Positions 17,929 to 25,319 of a DNA stretch of 64,000 bases are shown here, one piece after another (the stretch's first letter is position 1; each line of letters starts with the position of its first letter). A program made the translations under genes and the position numbers. Under the pieces are notes generated by a model. It was not told the DNA's origin and ran no database searches. It saw only the letters and a program-made list of their open reading frames with translations. The DNA is from Mycetocola manganoxydans (GTDB taxonomy: Bacteria; Actinomycetota; Actinomycetes; Actinomycetales; Microbacteriaceae), in NCBI RefSeq assembly GCF_003667545.1, contig NZ_RCUV01000006.1, positions 1 to 64,000 on the forward strand. Reading direction: 5' to 3'.

Positions 17929-18453
17929 TCAGAGCAGTTTGCGCAGTGTGCGCAGATTCCGGGTGGTCGTGAGCACCGGTGTCGACTTCGCCGTGCGCTT
18001 CGAGAACGTGCTGTCGGTCGACAGCCCCTTCTTCACCTCCCAGTAGAGGACGCCGTCACCGGCCCGCACGCGCTCGATGCTCTCGTCGAGGTCAACGGCT
18101 TGATCGGCGAGTGAACGGATGTCACCCGGTTCCGATACGAAGACGACGTACGGTTGCCGGTCGTCGATCTCGTCGAAAGGATAGGCCTCGACGATCTGTC
18201 GCACCGCGGCCTGGTCGGTGAGGATCACGCGGGCGGTATAGCCGAACTCTGCCGAGAGCGCCTTCTCGATCGCCGTCGTCTGCTCGGTGCGGCTGCCGGA
18301 CCCGGAAAAGAGCACGTTGCCGCTCGCGAGCACCGTTTTGACGTCGGAGAAGCCGAGCCCGCGGAACACGTCGGCGAGGGCCTGCGACTTCACCGTCACT
18401 CCTCCCACGTTGACGCCGCGGAGGAGCGCGATGCTGAGGTTCGTGGAACTCAT
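17929..18453 (-). CDS. DUF1697 domain-containing protein
   Basis: This 174-aa protein is recognised as DUF1697 from its opening: STNLSIALLRGVNVGG, then VLASGNVLFSGSG and a later FVSEPGDI. The family is widespread and has no assigned activity. The ATG at 18453 overlaps the stop of the SprT-like gene by four bases (ATGA), so both are translated from one message. The long open frame upstream of that ATG is the shadow of the SprT gene. Confidence 0.85.
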   Translation of the reverse strand: MSSTNLSIALLRGVNVGGVTVKSQALADVFRGLGFSDVKTVLASGNVLFSGSGSRTEQTTAIEKALSAEFGYTARVILTDQAAVRQIVEAYPFDEIDDRQPYVVFVSEPGDIRSLADQAVDLDESIERVRAGDGVLYWEVKKGLSTDSTFSKRTAKSTPVLTTTRNLRTLRKLL

Positions 18454-18944
18454 GAGGCTCGTGCTGCCGCCCGCTGCCGCATCGCCGGGGTGATGACGCG
18501 GTGCTCCCAGGAGAGCGCGAATCGGGGGTCGAAACGGCGCGAGCACACGCCGCATGAGGTGTGGTTCTTGGGTTGGCGATACCGGTACAGCGTGTGGCCG
18601 TTCGGGCAGGACCCGACCCAGGGGGCGAGTTCGTCTGCCGTCTCGCCGTGGTGCACCCGGGAACCCTCGTAACCGAGGTCGGCGGCGATGCGCTTCCACG
18701 CCTGGCCGTGGCCTGCGCGGGGGCCGGCGAGGGCGTGGGCGACCTCGTGCAGAAGAATCTGGTGGATCTCGTCGTCGTCGAAGCGGGATGCAAGGTACCG
18801 CGACACCGTGATCCGTTTGGTCGTGAAATTGCACAGCCCGGCACGCCGCTTCGCGTTGTCGAACCCGAACGACCACACGGAAGGATCGAGGTGCAACTTA
18901 ATCAGTGAGTCGGCCCACAACCGGACTCGAACCAGATCGGACAT
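18450..18944 (-). CDS. SprT-like zinc metalloprotease-fold protein
   Basis: This 164-aa protein carries HEVAHAL (HExxH) near residue 65, preceded by DDDEIHQILL as in SprT/Spartan domains. A C-terminal zinc ribbon follows, with CPNGH and CGVC. The eukaryotic relative cleaves DNA-protein crosslinks; bacterial roles are poorly known. TAGCGT lies six bases before the ATG on this strand, suggesting a leaderless transcript. It is the first gene of a two-gene unit with DUF1697. Confidence 0.82.
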   Translation of the reverse strand: MSDLVRVRLWADSLIKLHLDPSVWSFGFDNAKRRAGLCNFTTKRITVSRYLASRFDDDEIHQILLHEVAHALAGPRAGHGQAWKRIAADLGYEGSRVHHGETADELAPWVGSCPNGHTLYRYRQPKNHTSCGVCSRRFDPRFALSWEHRVITPAMRQRAAARAS

Positions 18945-18989
18945 GGCAATACGCTAGCGCGTGCCCCCGACATTCGCCCGGAACCGCGC

Positions 18990-19514
18990 TCAGCGGCCGA
19001 CGAACGACTCCGTGACGGCGACCGCGATGAGGGCGGATTCGAGCTGCTCGTCTGTCGCGCCGAGATCGGTCCGGAGCCGGACAGCGGTACGGAAGTCGGC
19101 GAGCGCTGGACCATACTCGCCCTGGTCGAAGTACACCCGGCCGCGGTGCTGCAGTGCGAGAGCTTCGAGCAGGGTCCACTCGTGGGTGTGGGCTTCGTTG
19201 GCGAGGGACGAGAGCTCGTGCAGGGCTTCGTCATATGCGCCCCGGAATTGCAGAACCTGGGCACGAAGCATCCGGGGCTGCATGAGTCCCTTGCGGTCGC
19301 CGGTGAACCGGGCGAGCCGCACGCACTGGTTGGCCACGTCGAGGGCTTCGTCGAGCTGGCCGGCGACCTTGAGCAGCCACGCCTTCTCGCAGAGGGCGCT
19401 CAGGCTGCGCATGTCGCCCAGCTCAGAGAGCCGATCCCCAACAGCCTTGAGGTCGACTTTCTCGCGCAGGGTTCCGGCGTCATAGCCAAGGATGATGCTC
19501 AGGGTGTACTCCAA
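18990..19514 (-). CDS. Tetratricopeptide-repeat protein, hypothetical
   Basis: This 174-aa protein is all helical, with degenerate TPR units: SLSALCEKAWLLKVAGQLDEAL, then QPRMLRAQVLQFRGAYDEAL and LALQHRGRVYFDQGEYGPALADF. Alanine and glycine fall at TPR positions 8 and 20. There is no enzymatic motif; it probably holds a partner protein. There is no strong ribosome binding site at 19514, and the start could be slightly downstream. Confidence 0.65.
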   Translation of the reverse strand: MEYTLSIILGYDAGTLREKVDLKAVGDRLSELGDMRSLSALCEKAWLLKVAGQLDEALDVANQCVRLARFTGDRKGLMQPRMLRAQVLQFRGAYDEALHELSSLANEAHTHEWTLLEALALQHRGRVYFDQGEYGPALADFRTAVRLRTDLGATDEQLESALIAVAVTESFVGR

Positions 19515-19627
19515 CGATGTCGGGAGCCCGGAAGGTGATTCGAACCCGGGCTCTCCTCGACTTTAACCCGCGCTCCGGGCAAGGCGAGTCAGCCGCGCGC
19601 GCCTGTCGTCTTTCGCGAATCGAAATC

Positions 19628-20785
19628 TCAGCCTTCGACGAGGGGAGCGAGTTCGACCTGGATGAGCCGGTCGTCATCCGGGCCGGCAGACCCGCGACCG
19701 TCTGTGTTGTTCGTGATCAGCCACAGGGTGCCGTCCGGCCCGGGAGCCACGTCGCGGATCCGACCGAATTCACCCTCGAAATAAGCGGATGCCGAGACGA
19801 CACCTTCGAGGCCGTGGCTGCCCTCCGGAACATGGATGCCGTCGAGAATCCCCCACAGGCGCTCGCCGCGCAGGGCGGCCATGAACAGGGTGTTGTTCAC
19901 CATCGTGAGGCCGCTCGGGCTCGCCTCGCTCGTCGACCACTGGTAGGCGGGATCCACGAAGTCGGCGTTGCCTGCCTGTCCCTCGACGACCGGCCAGCCG
20001 TAGTTCCCGCCCGGCTCGATGAGGTTCAGCTCATCCCAGGTGTTCTGGCCGAACTCACTCGCCCAGAGTCGCCCGTCTGCGTCCCAGGCGAGGCCCTGCG
20101 GATTGCGGTGCCCCAGCGAGAACACGGCGGAGCCGTCGACGGGATTGTCCTGCGGAACATCCCCGGTCGCCGTGACGCGGAGGATCTTCCCGTTGAGAGA
20201 GCCCGGGTCCTGCGCGGAATCGGCGTCGCTCGCGTCGCCGACGGTGACGTAGAGCATCCCATCCGGCCCGAACGCGATCCGGCCCCCGTTGTGGTTGCCC
20301 GCTTTCGCGAGCCCGTCGAGAACGACCTGGGGTGTGCCCAGGGTGAGGCTCCCCGGGGAGCCGCCGAGCGGCATCCGCACGACCCGGTTGTCGTCGCTCG
20401 CCGTGAAGTAGGCATAGATCCAGTGCTGCTCACCCTCGGCGCGTGCGGCGAGTCCGAGCAGCCCACCCTCGCCTCCGGCGTCGACGCCCGGCACGACGGT
20501 GGCCTCACGGAGTTCGTCTGCGGGGGTGAGCTCCATGATCTGGCCGGTGTCGCGGTAGCTGAGCAGCGTGCTGTCGCCGAGGGGGAGGATCGACCATGGA
20601 GCCTCGAGGCCCGTCGCGAGAACGGTCGTCTCCCCGGTCGGGTACACCGGTGGCGCTCCCGACGGTGCGGGCGCTGGAGTGTCAGGCCCCGCCGGTCGTT
20701 CGCTCGGCAACGGGGCTGACGCGGTGCAGCCGGCCAGGAGCAGAACGGCGGTGAGAGCCACGAGTACCGGGATGCGCCTCGACAT
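19628..20785 (-). CDS. PQQ-dependent sugar dehydrogenase-type lipoprotein (GSDH/YliI family)
   Basis: This 385-aa exported protein starts MSRRIPVLVALTAVLLLAGC, a lipoprotein signal with the lipobox LAGC at residues 17-20, so it is anchored outside the membrane. The mature part is a six-blade beta-propeller of the soluble aldose/sorbosone dehydrogenase family: GLEAPWSILPLGD, then GGEGGLLGLA, NHNGGRIAFGPDGMLYVTVGD and GHRNPQGLAWD. These match strands around the PQQ and calcium sites. Substrate unknown. The ATG at 20785 lies three bases inside the stop of the upstream spermidine-synthase-like gene, so the two are coupled. Confidence 0.88.
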   Translation of the reverse strand: MSRRIPVLVALTAVLLLAGCTASAPLPSERPAGPDTPAPAPSGAPPVYPTGETTVLATGLEAPWSILPLGDSTLLSYRDTGQIMELTPADELREATVVPGVDAGGEGGLLGLAARAEGEQHWIYAYFTASDDNRVVRMPLGGSPGSLTLGTPQVVLDGLAKAGNHNGGRIAFGPDGMLYVTVGDASDADSAQDPGSLNGKILRVTATGDVPQDNPVDGSAVFSLGHRNPQGLAWDADGRLWASEFGQNTWDELNLIEPGGNYGWPVVEGQAGNADFVDPAYQWSTSEASPSGLTMVNNTLFMAALRGERLWGILDGIHVPEGSHGLEGVVSASAYFEGEFGRIRDVAPGPDGTLWLITNNTDGRGSAGPDDDRLIQVELAPLVEG

Positions 20786-20787
20786 CA

Positions 20788-21663
20788 CTACTTCCCTGAT
20801 CGGAGCTGGAAGATGGTTTGGGCTGGGGTCGGTGAGGGCACCGCGGTGTCATCGGTGACGACCGCTGCGCCGGCGACGAACTGACGCAGCTCCTTCCCGG
20901 TCACGGCCTTGGCCGGATGGGGGCCGCCGGCGAGCAATCGCGGAATGAAGTGCATGGGCAGCTCGGAGGGTGAGCCGATCAGCACGACGTTCCCGAAGCG
21001 CCTGCCCTTGAGGATCTGGGCCTCGGCGAGCACGGCGGCATGGCCGAGCACGTCCTGCACGGTTGCTGCCTGGCCGCGGGCGAACGCGAGACCGGGGCCG
21101 TCGGCGATGTTGACGACGAGGATGCCGTCCGGTGCGAGCAGGGCTGCCGCCTGCCGGTAGAACTCGACACTCGTGACGTGGGCGGGCGTTCGGGCGCCGG
21201 AGAAGATGTCGACGACGACGAGGTCGACGCTACCGGCGAGCCCGGCGGGGAACCGGCCGAGTACTTCGCGGGCGTCGCCGTAGCGGACCCGGATCGCTGC
21301 ACGCTTGGACCACGGAAGGTGCTCGCGAACGAAGTCGATGAGGTCCTTCTCCAGTTCGACGACCTGCTGCCGGCTTCCCGGGCGAGTGGCATCGATGTAA
21401 CGGGGGAGGGTGAGAGCACCTGCGCCGAGGTGCACGGCGGTGATCGGTTCGCCCGGCGCACGGACCTCATCGATGACGTGGCCGATCCGCTGGATGTATT
21501 CGAAGAACAGGCTCGTCGGGTCATCGACATTGACGTGCGACTGTGGTGTCCCGTCGACAACGAGCTGAAAGCTCCCCTGCACCCACTTGTCCGCTTCGAT
21601 GACCGCCACCTGGCCGCTCGACGCGAGACGGATCCGGGGGTTGTCTGTCTCTCGCGTTGCCAT
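20788..21663 (-). CDS. Spermidine synthase-like SAM-binding protein
   Basis: This 291-aa cytosolic protein has the polyamine synthase/methyltransferase fold: AVHLGAGALTLPRY (nucleotide loop), VVELEKDLIDFVREH (acidic residue binding the ribose), YGDAREVLGRF, then VVVDIFSGARTP. Spermidine synthases have a conserved Asp pair at the DxF-like position; here DIFSGA keeps only part of it. Polyamine transfer is therefore not assured, and it may be one of the many actinobacterial homologues of unknown substrate. TAGGCT six bases before ATG indicates a leaderless start, mirrored by the pxpA promoter 34 bp away. Confidence 0.75.
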   Translation of the reverse strand: MATRETDNPRIRLASSGQVAVIEADKWVQGSFQLVVDGTPQSHVNVDDPTSLFFEYIQRIGHVIDEVRAPGEPITAVHLGAGALTLPRYIDATRPGSRQQVVELEKDLIDFVREHLPWSKRAAIRVRYGDAREVLGRFPAGLAGSVDLVVVDIFSGARTPAHVTSVEFYRQAAALLAPDGILVVNIADGPGLAFARGQAATVQDVLGHAAVLAEAQILKGRRFGNVVLIGSPSELPMHFIPRLLAGGPHPAKAVTGKELRQFVAGAAVVTDDTAVPSPTPAQTIFQLRSGK

Positions 21664-21697
21664 GCGTCGAGCCTACCTTCGGCGGTAGCCTGAGCGT
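21664..21697. promoter_or_regulatory. 34-bp divergent promoter pair with mirrored -10 boxes
   Basis: AGCCTA (21670-21675, read TAGGCT on the minus strand) and TAGCCT (21686-21691) each lie exactly six bases from the ATG of the gene they face. The -35 elements would fall inside the opposite gene, so the two promoters physically compete. Confidence 0.55.
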
Positions 21698-22453
21698 ATG
21701 CGCGTCGATCTCAACTGCGATCTCGGCGAGACGGTGGACGGCCGTCCGACCGCCGACGACGCGGCCCTTTTTCCCCTCATCTCGAGTGCGAACGTCGCCT
21801 GCGGATTCCACGCAGGCGACGCCGACTCGATGCTCGCGTCCTGCCTCCTCGCCGTGCAGCACGGTGTGAGCGTCGGTGCCCACGTCTCCTACCGTGACCG
21901 CGCCCACTTCGGGCGGTCCGACCTCGAGGTGTTGCCGGCCGTTCTCGCTGACGACGTGGTCGAGCAGCTCACTGCCCTCGCGAGCATCGCGGAGAAGGCG
22001 GGCGCCGGCATCCGTTACGTGAAACCGCACGGTGCCCTCTACAACCGCATCGTCCACGACGATCGAAAAGCGGATGCCGTCGCGAGTGCCGTCGCACGGT
22101 TCTCGCCCGGTCTTCCCCTCATGGGCCTTGCCGGGTCGCGGGTGGAGGCGGCCGCCGCGAAGCATGGGCTTCCGTTCCTGCGGGAGGCGTTCGTCGACCG
22201 GGCGTACCAGCACAATGGATCCCTCGCGCCGCGGAAGTGGCCGGGTGCCGTTCTGCACAGCGTCGACGAGGTCGCGGATCGTGCTGTGCGGATGGTGACG
22301 GAAGGTACGGTGCGAGCGCTCGACGGCACGATGCTGCGGCTCGAGGTCGACTCGCTGTGCGTGCACGGCGACACCCCGGGGTCCGTTGCGATGGCGACGG
22401 AGGTCCGGCGGGCGCTCGCCGCAGCCGGCATCGACGTGTTGGCGGCGGTATGA
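21698..22453 (+). CDS. pxpA: 5-oxoprolinase subunit PxpA (LamB/YcsF family)
   Basis: This 251-aa protein is one of three subunits that hydrolyse 5-oxoproline (pyroglutamate) to glutamate with ATP, removing a spontaneous damage product. The family signature DLNCDLGE is at residues 3-10, followed by SANVACGFHAGD (about 27-38), VGAHVSYRDR and VKPHGALYN (about 108-116). TAGCCT lies six bases before the ATG, so it is probably leaderless. The stop overlaps the pxpB ATG by four bases. Confidence 0.95.
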   Translation: MRVDLNCDLGETVDGRPTADDAALFPLISSANVACGFHAGDADSMLASCLLAVQHGVSVGAHVSYRDRAHFGRSDLEVLPAVLADDVVEQLTALASIAEKAGAGIRYVKPHGALYNRIVHDDRKADAVASAVARFSPGLPLMGLAGSRVEAAAAKHGLPFLREAFVDRAYQHNGSLAPRKWPGAVLHSVDEVADRAVRMVTEGTVRALDGTMLRLEVDSLCVHGDTPGSVAMATEVRRALAAAGIDVLAAV

Positions 22454-23070
22454 CTACGCTGCGGGCCGTCGGCGATCGCGCGGTGATCGTCGATTGCGCC
22501 GATCTCGAGGCGGTTCTCGCCCTGCACGCCGCGCTCGCCGCCTCGCCGCCCGACGGTGTGATCGACCTCGTGCCTGCGGCGCGCACGGTGCTCGTCACCT
22601 TTGACCCGTCGATCCTCGCGGGGGATCGGGTCGCGGGGTGGATCCGTTCGACGCCGCCGGTGCGCCCGGGCGCGCTCGGCGACGCCGGCGATGCCCTCGT
22701 CCTCGACGTGGAGTATTCGGGGGAGGACCTTGGCGAGGTCGCCTCCCTTCTCTCCCTCACCGAACGGGAGGTCGTCGACCTGCACACGGCATCCGTCTGG
22801 CGGGTTGCCTTCGTCGGCTTCGCACCGGGGTTCGGCTATCTCGTGACCGACTCCACCCGCCTTGCCGTTCCCAGGCGGTCGAGCCCGCGGACGAGCGTTC
22901 CCGCCGGTGCCGTCGGCCTCGCGGGGGAGTACACGGGCGTGTACCCGCGGTCGTCGCCCGGTGGCTGGCAGCTGATCGGGCGAACGGATGCTCCGCTCTG
23001 GAATGCGGATGCCTCACCTCCCGCTCTCCTCACCCCCGGCAGGGTCGTGTGCTTCCGGGAAGCATCATGA
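22450..23070 (+). CDS. pxpB: 5-oxoprolinase subunit PxpB (KipI family)
   Basis: This 206-aa subunit has the cyclophilin-like carboxyltransferase domain CT_C_D: VGDRAVIVDC at the start, VEYSGEDLGEVA near residue 80, and FVGFAPGFGYLV near residue 125, followed by PRRSSPRTSVPAGAVGLAGE. In Bacillus the homologue KipI also inhibits the sporulation kinase KinA, which is not relevant here. The start is fixed by the ATGA overlap with pxpA, and the stop overlaps pxpC the same way. Confidence 0.94.
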   Translation: MTTLRAVGDRAVIVDCADLEAVLALHAALAASPPDGVIDLVPAARTVLVTFDPSILAGDRVAGWIRSTPPVRPGALGDAGDALVLDVEYSGEDLGEVASLLSLTEREVVDLHTASVWRVAFVGFAPGFGYLVTDSTRLAVPRRSSPRTSVPAGAVGLAGEYTGVYPRSSPGGWQLIGRTDAPLWNADASPPALLTPGRVVCFREAS

Positions 23071-23942
23071 CCGCCTTGGCCGTGCTGCGCGCCGGCCCCC
23101 TGACGACGGTGCAGGACCTCGGCCGGCCGGGTCTGGCTGCGCTCGGCGTCAGTGGCTCTGGCGCGCTTGATCGTGGGGCGCTTCGCCTCGGCAACCGGCT
23201 CGTCGGGAACGACGAGGGTGCCGCCGCGCTCGAGATCACCGTGGGTGGTTTCTCCGGGGTCGTCGACCGTGACGTCTGGATCGCGGGGACCGGGGCGTGG
23301 GGTCCCGTGACGCTCGGGAACCGGGCAATCGACCCGAACCATCCGGTCTTCGCCGCCGCGGGAACTCCGATCGAGATCGGAGTCGCCACCTTCGGGCTGC
23401 GGTACTACCTCGCGGTGAGCGGGGGCGTTGCGGTCCCTTCCGTCCTCGGCTCGCGGTCGCGCGACATCCTCTCCGGAATCGGGCCGCCTCCGCTCCTGGA
23501 CGGCGACACAGTGCCGATCGGCTCGCCGCGAACGGGAGCGATCCCCGCCCTCGATGTCGCGCCGTGGAGCCCGCCGGACCCTGAGACCGTGACCGTCCCG
23601 CTGCACGCCGGGCCGCGGGAGTCGTGGTTCACGCCCGCGTCACTCGACCTCCTGTTCTCCGAACCCTGGACGCTCGGTTCGGCGTCGAACCGGGTCGGTG
23701 CGCGACTGGAGGGGCCGGTGCTCGAACGCTCCGCCGCCGGCGAAGGCGAGCTGCCGAGCGAGGGCATGGTCGCCGGGGCGCTGCAGGTGCCGCCGTCGGG
23801 GCAGCCGACGGTGCTGCTTGCCGACCACCCGACGACCGGTGGTTATCCGGTGATCGGAGCCGTGGCATCCGCTGCCCTTGACGTGTTCGCGCAACTGCGC
23901 CCCGGCCAGCGCGTGCGTTTTCGGCACGCGCGCCCGCTCTGA
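23067..23942 (+). CDS. pxpC: 5-oxoprolinase subunit PxpC (KipA, biotin-dependent carboxyltransferase-like)
   Basis: This 291-aa protein is the third oxoprolinase subunit. It shows the CT_A_B signatures: VLRAGPLTTVQDLGRPGLAALG at the start, SGALDRGALRLGNRLVGND, then LAVSGGVAVPSVLGSRS. The end has LLADHPTTGGYPVIGAV. The ATG at 23067 overlaps the pxpB stop (ATGA). Length is typical. It ends the operon; the first 62-bp repeat element begins 3 bp after its stop. Confidence 0.94.
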   Translation: MTALAVLRAGPLTTVQDLGRPGLAALGVSGSGALDRGALRLGNRLVGNDEGAAALEITVGGFSGVVDRDVWIAGTGAWGPVTLGNRAIDPNHPVFAAAGTPIEIGVATFGLRYYLAVSGGVAVPSVLGSRSRDILSGIGPPPLLDGDTVPIGSPRTGAIPALDVAPWSPPDPETVTVPLHAGPRESWFTPASLDLLFSEPWTLGSASNRVGARLEGPVLERSAAGEGELPSEGMVAGALQVPPSGQPTVLLADHPTTGGYPVIGAVASAALDVFAQLRPGQRVRFRHARPL

Positions 23943-23944
23943 CC

Positions 23945-24006
23945 CGCGAGTTGCCCACTTTCGCGGGTGTTCGCCGCTCACAACCCGCGAGACTGGGCAA
24001 CTCGCG
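23945..24006. repeat. 62-bp paired inverted-repeat element, left copy
   Basis: Two 23-bp units, 23945-23967 and 23984-24006, face each other across 16 bp. Each contains CGCGAGTTGCCCA and ends in TCGCGGG; they differ in three central bases. The second unit lies inside the 3' coding end of the DUF559 pseudogene, whose last codons and stop come from the repeat. An element of the same design and size is found at 25028-25089. Confidence 0.8.
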
Positions 24007-24930
24007 AAGCGATGTGGCGACGGATGCGCTCGATCAGGCGGCGAGGATCGCGCAGGTCTTCGGCGGTGACGCGAATAATGCGCCACCCCTCGTCCTCGAG
24101 TGCGTGAGTTCGGTCGATATCCCGTTGCCATTGCGCCCGATCTGTGAGGTGCTGGAGGCCCTCGTATTCGAGAATGAGCCCGAATGCTCGAAAGAGGAGG
24201 TCCGCGCGGGCAAGGAAAACACCGTGGGAGTCGAACAATTCGACGTTCACTTCCGGGTTCGGCAGGCCCGCGAGCACGATCTCGACCCGCAGTCGTGACT
24301 CACGTGGCGACTCGGCATGGCCGTTCAGCAGGGTGAAGGCGAGTCGTAGCTTTTTGACGCCCCGCTGCGAGGAGTATCCAGCGACGGCAGCCGCGAGCCG
24401 CGCGAGATTCGTCCGAGCGGACCGCCAATAGATCAGCCAGTCGCCCGCTGCGACCAGGTCGCCGAGCGCAAGCGTTCGAGCCAGGTCACACCGGTGCGCT
24501 CGAGGGAGGTGAGTCGGCAGCCGTCCCTGACGATGACCTCGTCGGGGTGGATGTCGTAGCTATGGCCGGACACTCCGACGATATGGACGGCACGCGTGTT
24601 TTTCGGTAGCCCGACGTGCAGGGCCGGTATTTCCGCCGGCATGGTGGGTATGGGGATGCCGTGGAGGAGCGCCGCTGTCGGCCCGCAGAAGAAAGCGTCC
24701 TGCGGCATCCGCAGCGCGTACGCCCTGCACAGTTGTCGCGTGAGGTCGCGGTGAGTCTCGAAGACATTACGTCCTTCCTGCGGGTGCGAAGCCGGCATCC
24801 GCACCCGCGAGAAAGGAGTGACGAGGTCGTTGGCCGAAAGGCGGCCGGGGCTGACACCGTGAGCGCGAGCCTCCGTCGTGGAGAACGGTCGGTCGGTGAG
24901 GTCAGCGGGGAGAGGGGTTCGTCGGGTCAT
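23978..24930 (-). pseudogene. DUF559 (Vsr-like, PD-(D/E)XK) endonuclease with AbiEi-type N-terminal domain, frameshifted
   Basis: Two reading frames on the minus strand together make one protein of about 316 residues. The first part (24930 to about 24485) reads MTRRTPLPADLTDRPFSTTEA, a winged-helix N-terminal domain like that of AbiEi-type proteins, and continues through FCGPTAALLHGIPIP to SLERTGVTWLE. The second frame (about 24485 to 23978) reads LALGDLVAAGDWLIYW and ends with the nuclease core: RADLLFRAFGLILEYEG, then HLTDRAQWQRDIDRT. The frames join at 24483-24488, where one missing base explains the shift. Without the shift there is no stop across the join. The first frame runs to 24433 before a stop. 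Members in other actinobacteria are intact; the function is unknown but resembles a DNA-nicking enzyme. Confidence 0.8.
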
Positions 24931-25319
24931 ACCGTCAGCGTGCGACGCATACCGCTTCGCGCGGATGCCGGTACGGATACTGTGAATCCGCCGGGCGGTT
25001 GCGGGACCTGTGAGGAACCCAGCATCTCGCGAGTTGCCCGGATTCACGGGTAATCCGCGCCCCACACTCGCGAGAGTGGGCAACTCGAGCCCACGGTTAT
25101 ACCGCAGGGAGCGGAACTCGTCAAGGAACGTGCTGGACACGGCGCGTCAGAAGACCTATGATTGATCTTTGCGCTCCCAGACGTTCCCTATGCCTTCATA
25201 TTGCGGTCGGCCCAGTGTTTCTTTCTCAAGAAAGACGCACCATTTTTGATGGCGTTTGACGAGTTCTCCATTACTACCAGTAACTAGAGCCTGTACGAGG
25301 GCCCACGGAGGTTATTTCC
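24931..25319. other. 389-bp region between DUF559 pseudogene and rpoB: repeat element and rpoB leader
   Basis: Contains the right 62-bp element, then a noticeably A/T-richer stretch (25140-25290) that must hold the rpoB promoter and a long leader. A small hairpin, TCTTTC-TCAA-GAAAGA (25220-25235), is present. No -35/-10 pair with good spacing stands out. The rpoB ribosome binding site is GGAGGT at 25307-25312. Confidence 0.5.
25028..25089. repeat. 62-bp paired inverted-repeat element, right copy
   Basis: Units at 25028-25050 and 25067-25089 face each other across exactly 16 bp, as in the left element. Both contain GAGTTGCCC (second unit read on the minus strand). The first unit has drifted at its distal end (GGATTCACGGG). 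It lies about 100 bp upstream of the pseudogene start, so the nuclease gene is bracketed by the two elements. Confidence 0.78.

Noticed and set aside
19525-19600. tRNA-like sequence (GGTTCGAATC on the minus strand within a stem)
   Set aside because: The T-loop-like decamer is present, but the flanks do not form a 5-bp T stem, and no anticodon arm or 7-bp acceptor stem can be drawn. Only a simple hairpin, GAGCCCGG with CCGGGCTC, remains.
25159-25201. rpoB promoter candidates TTGATC with TATGCC or CATATT
   Set aside because: Spacings of 21-30 bp are too long for a normal promoter, so no call was made.
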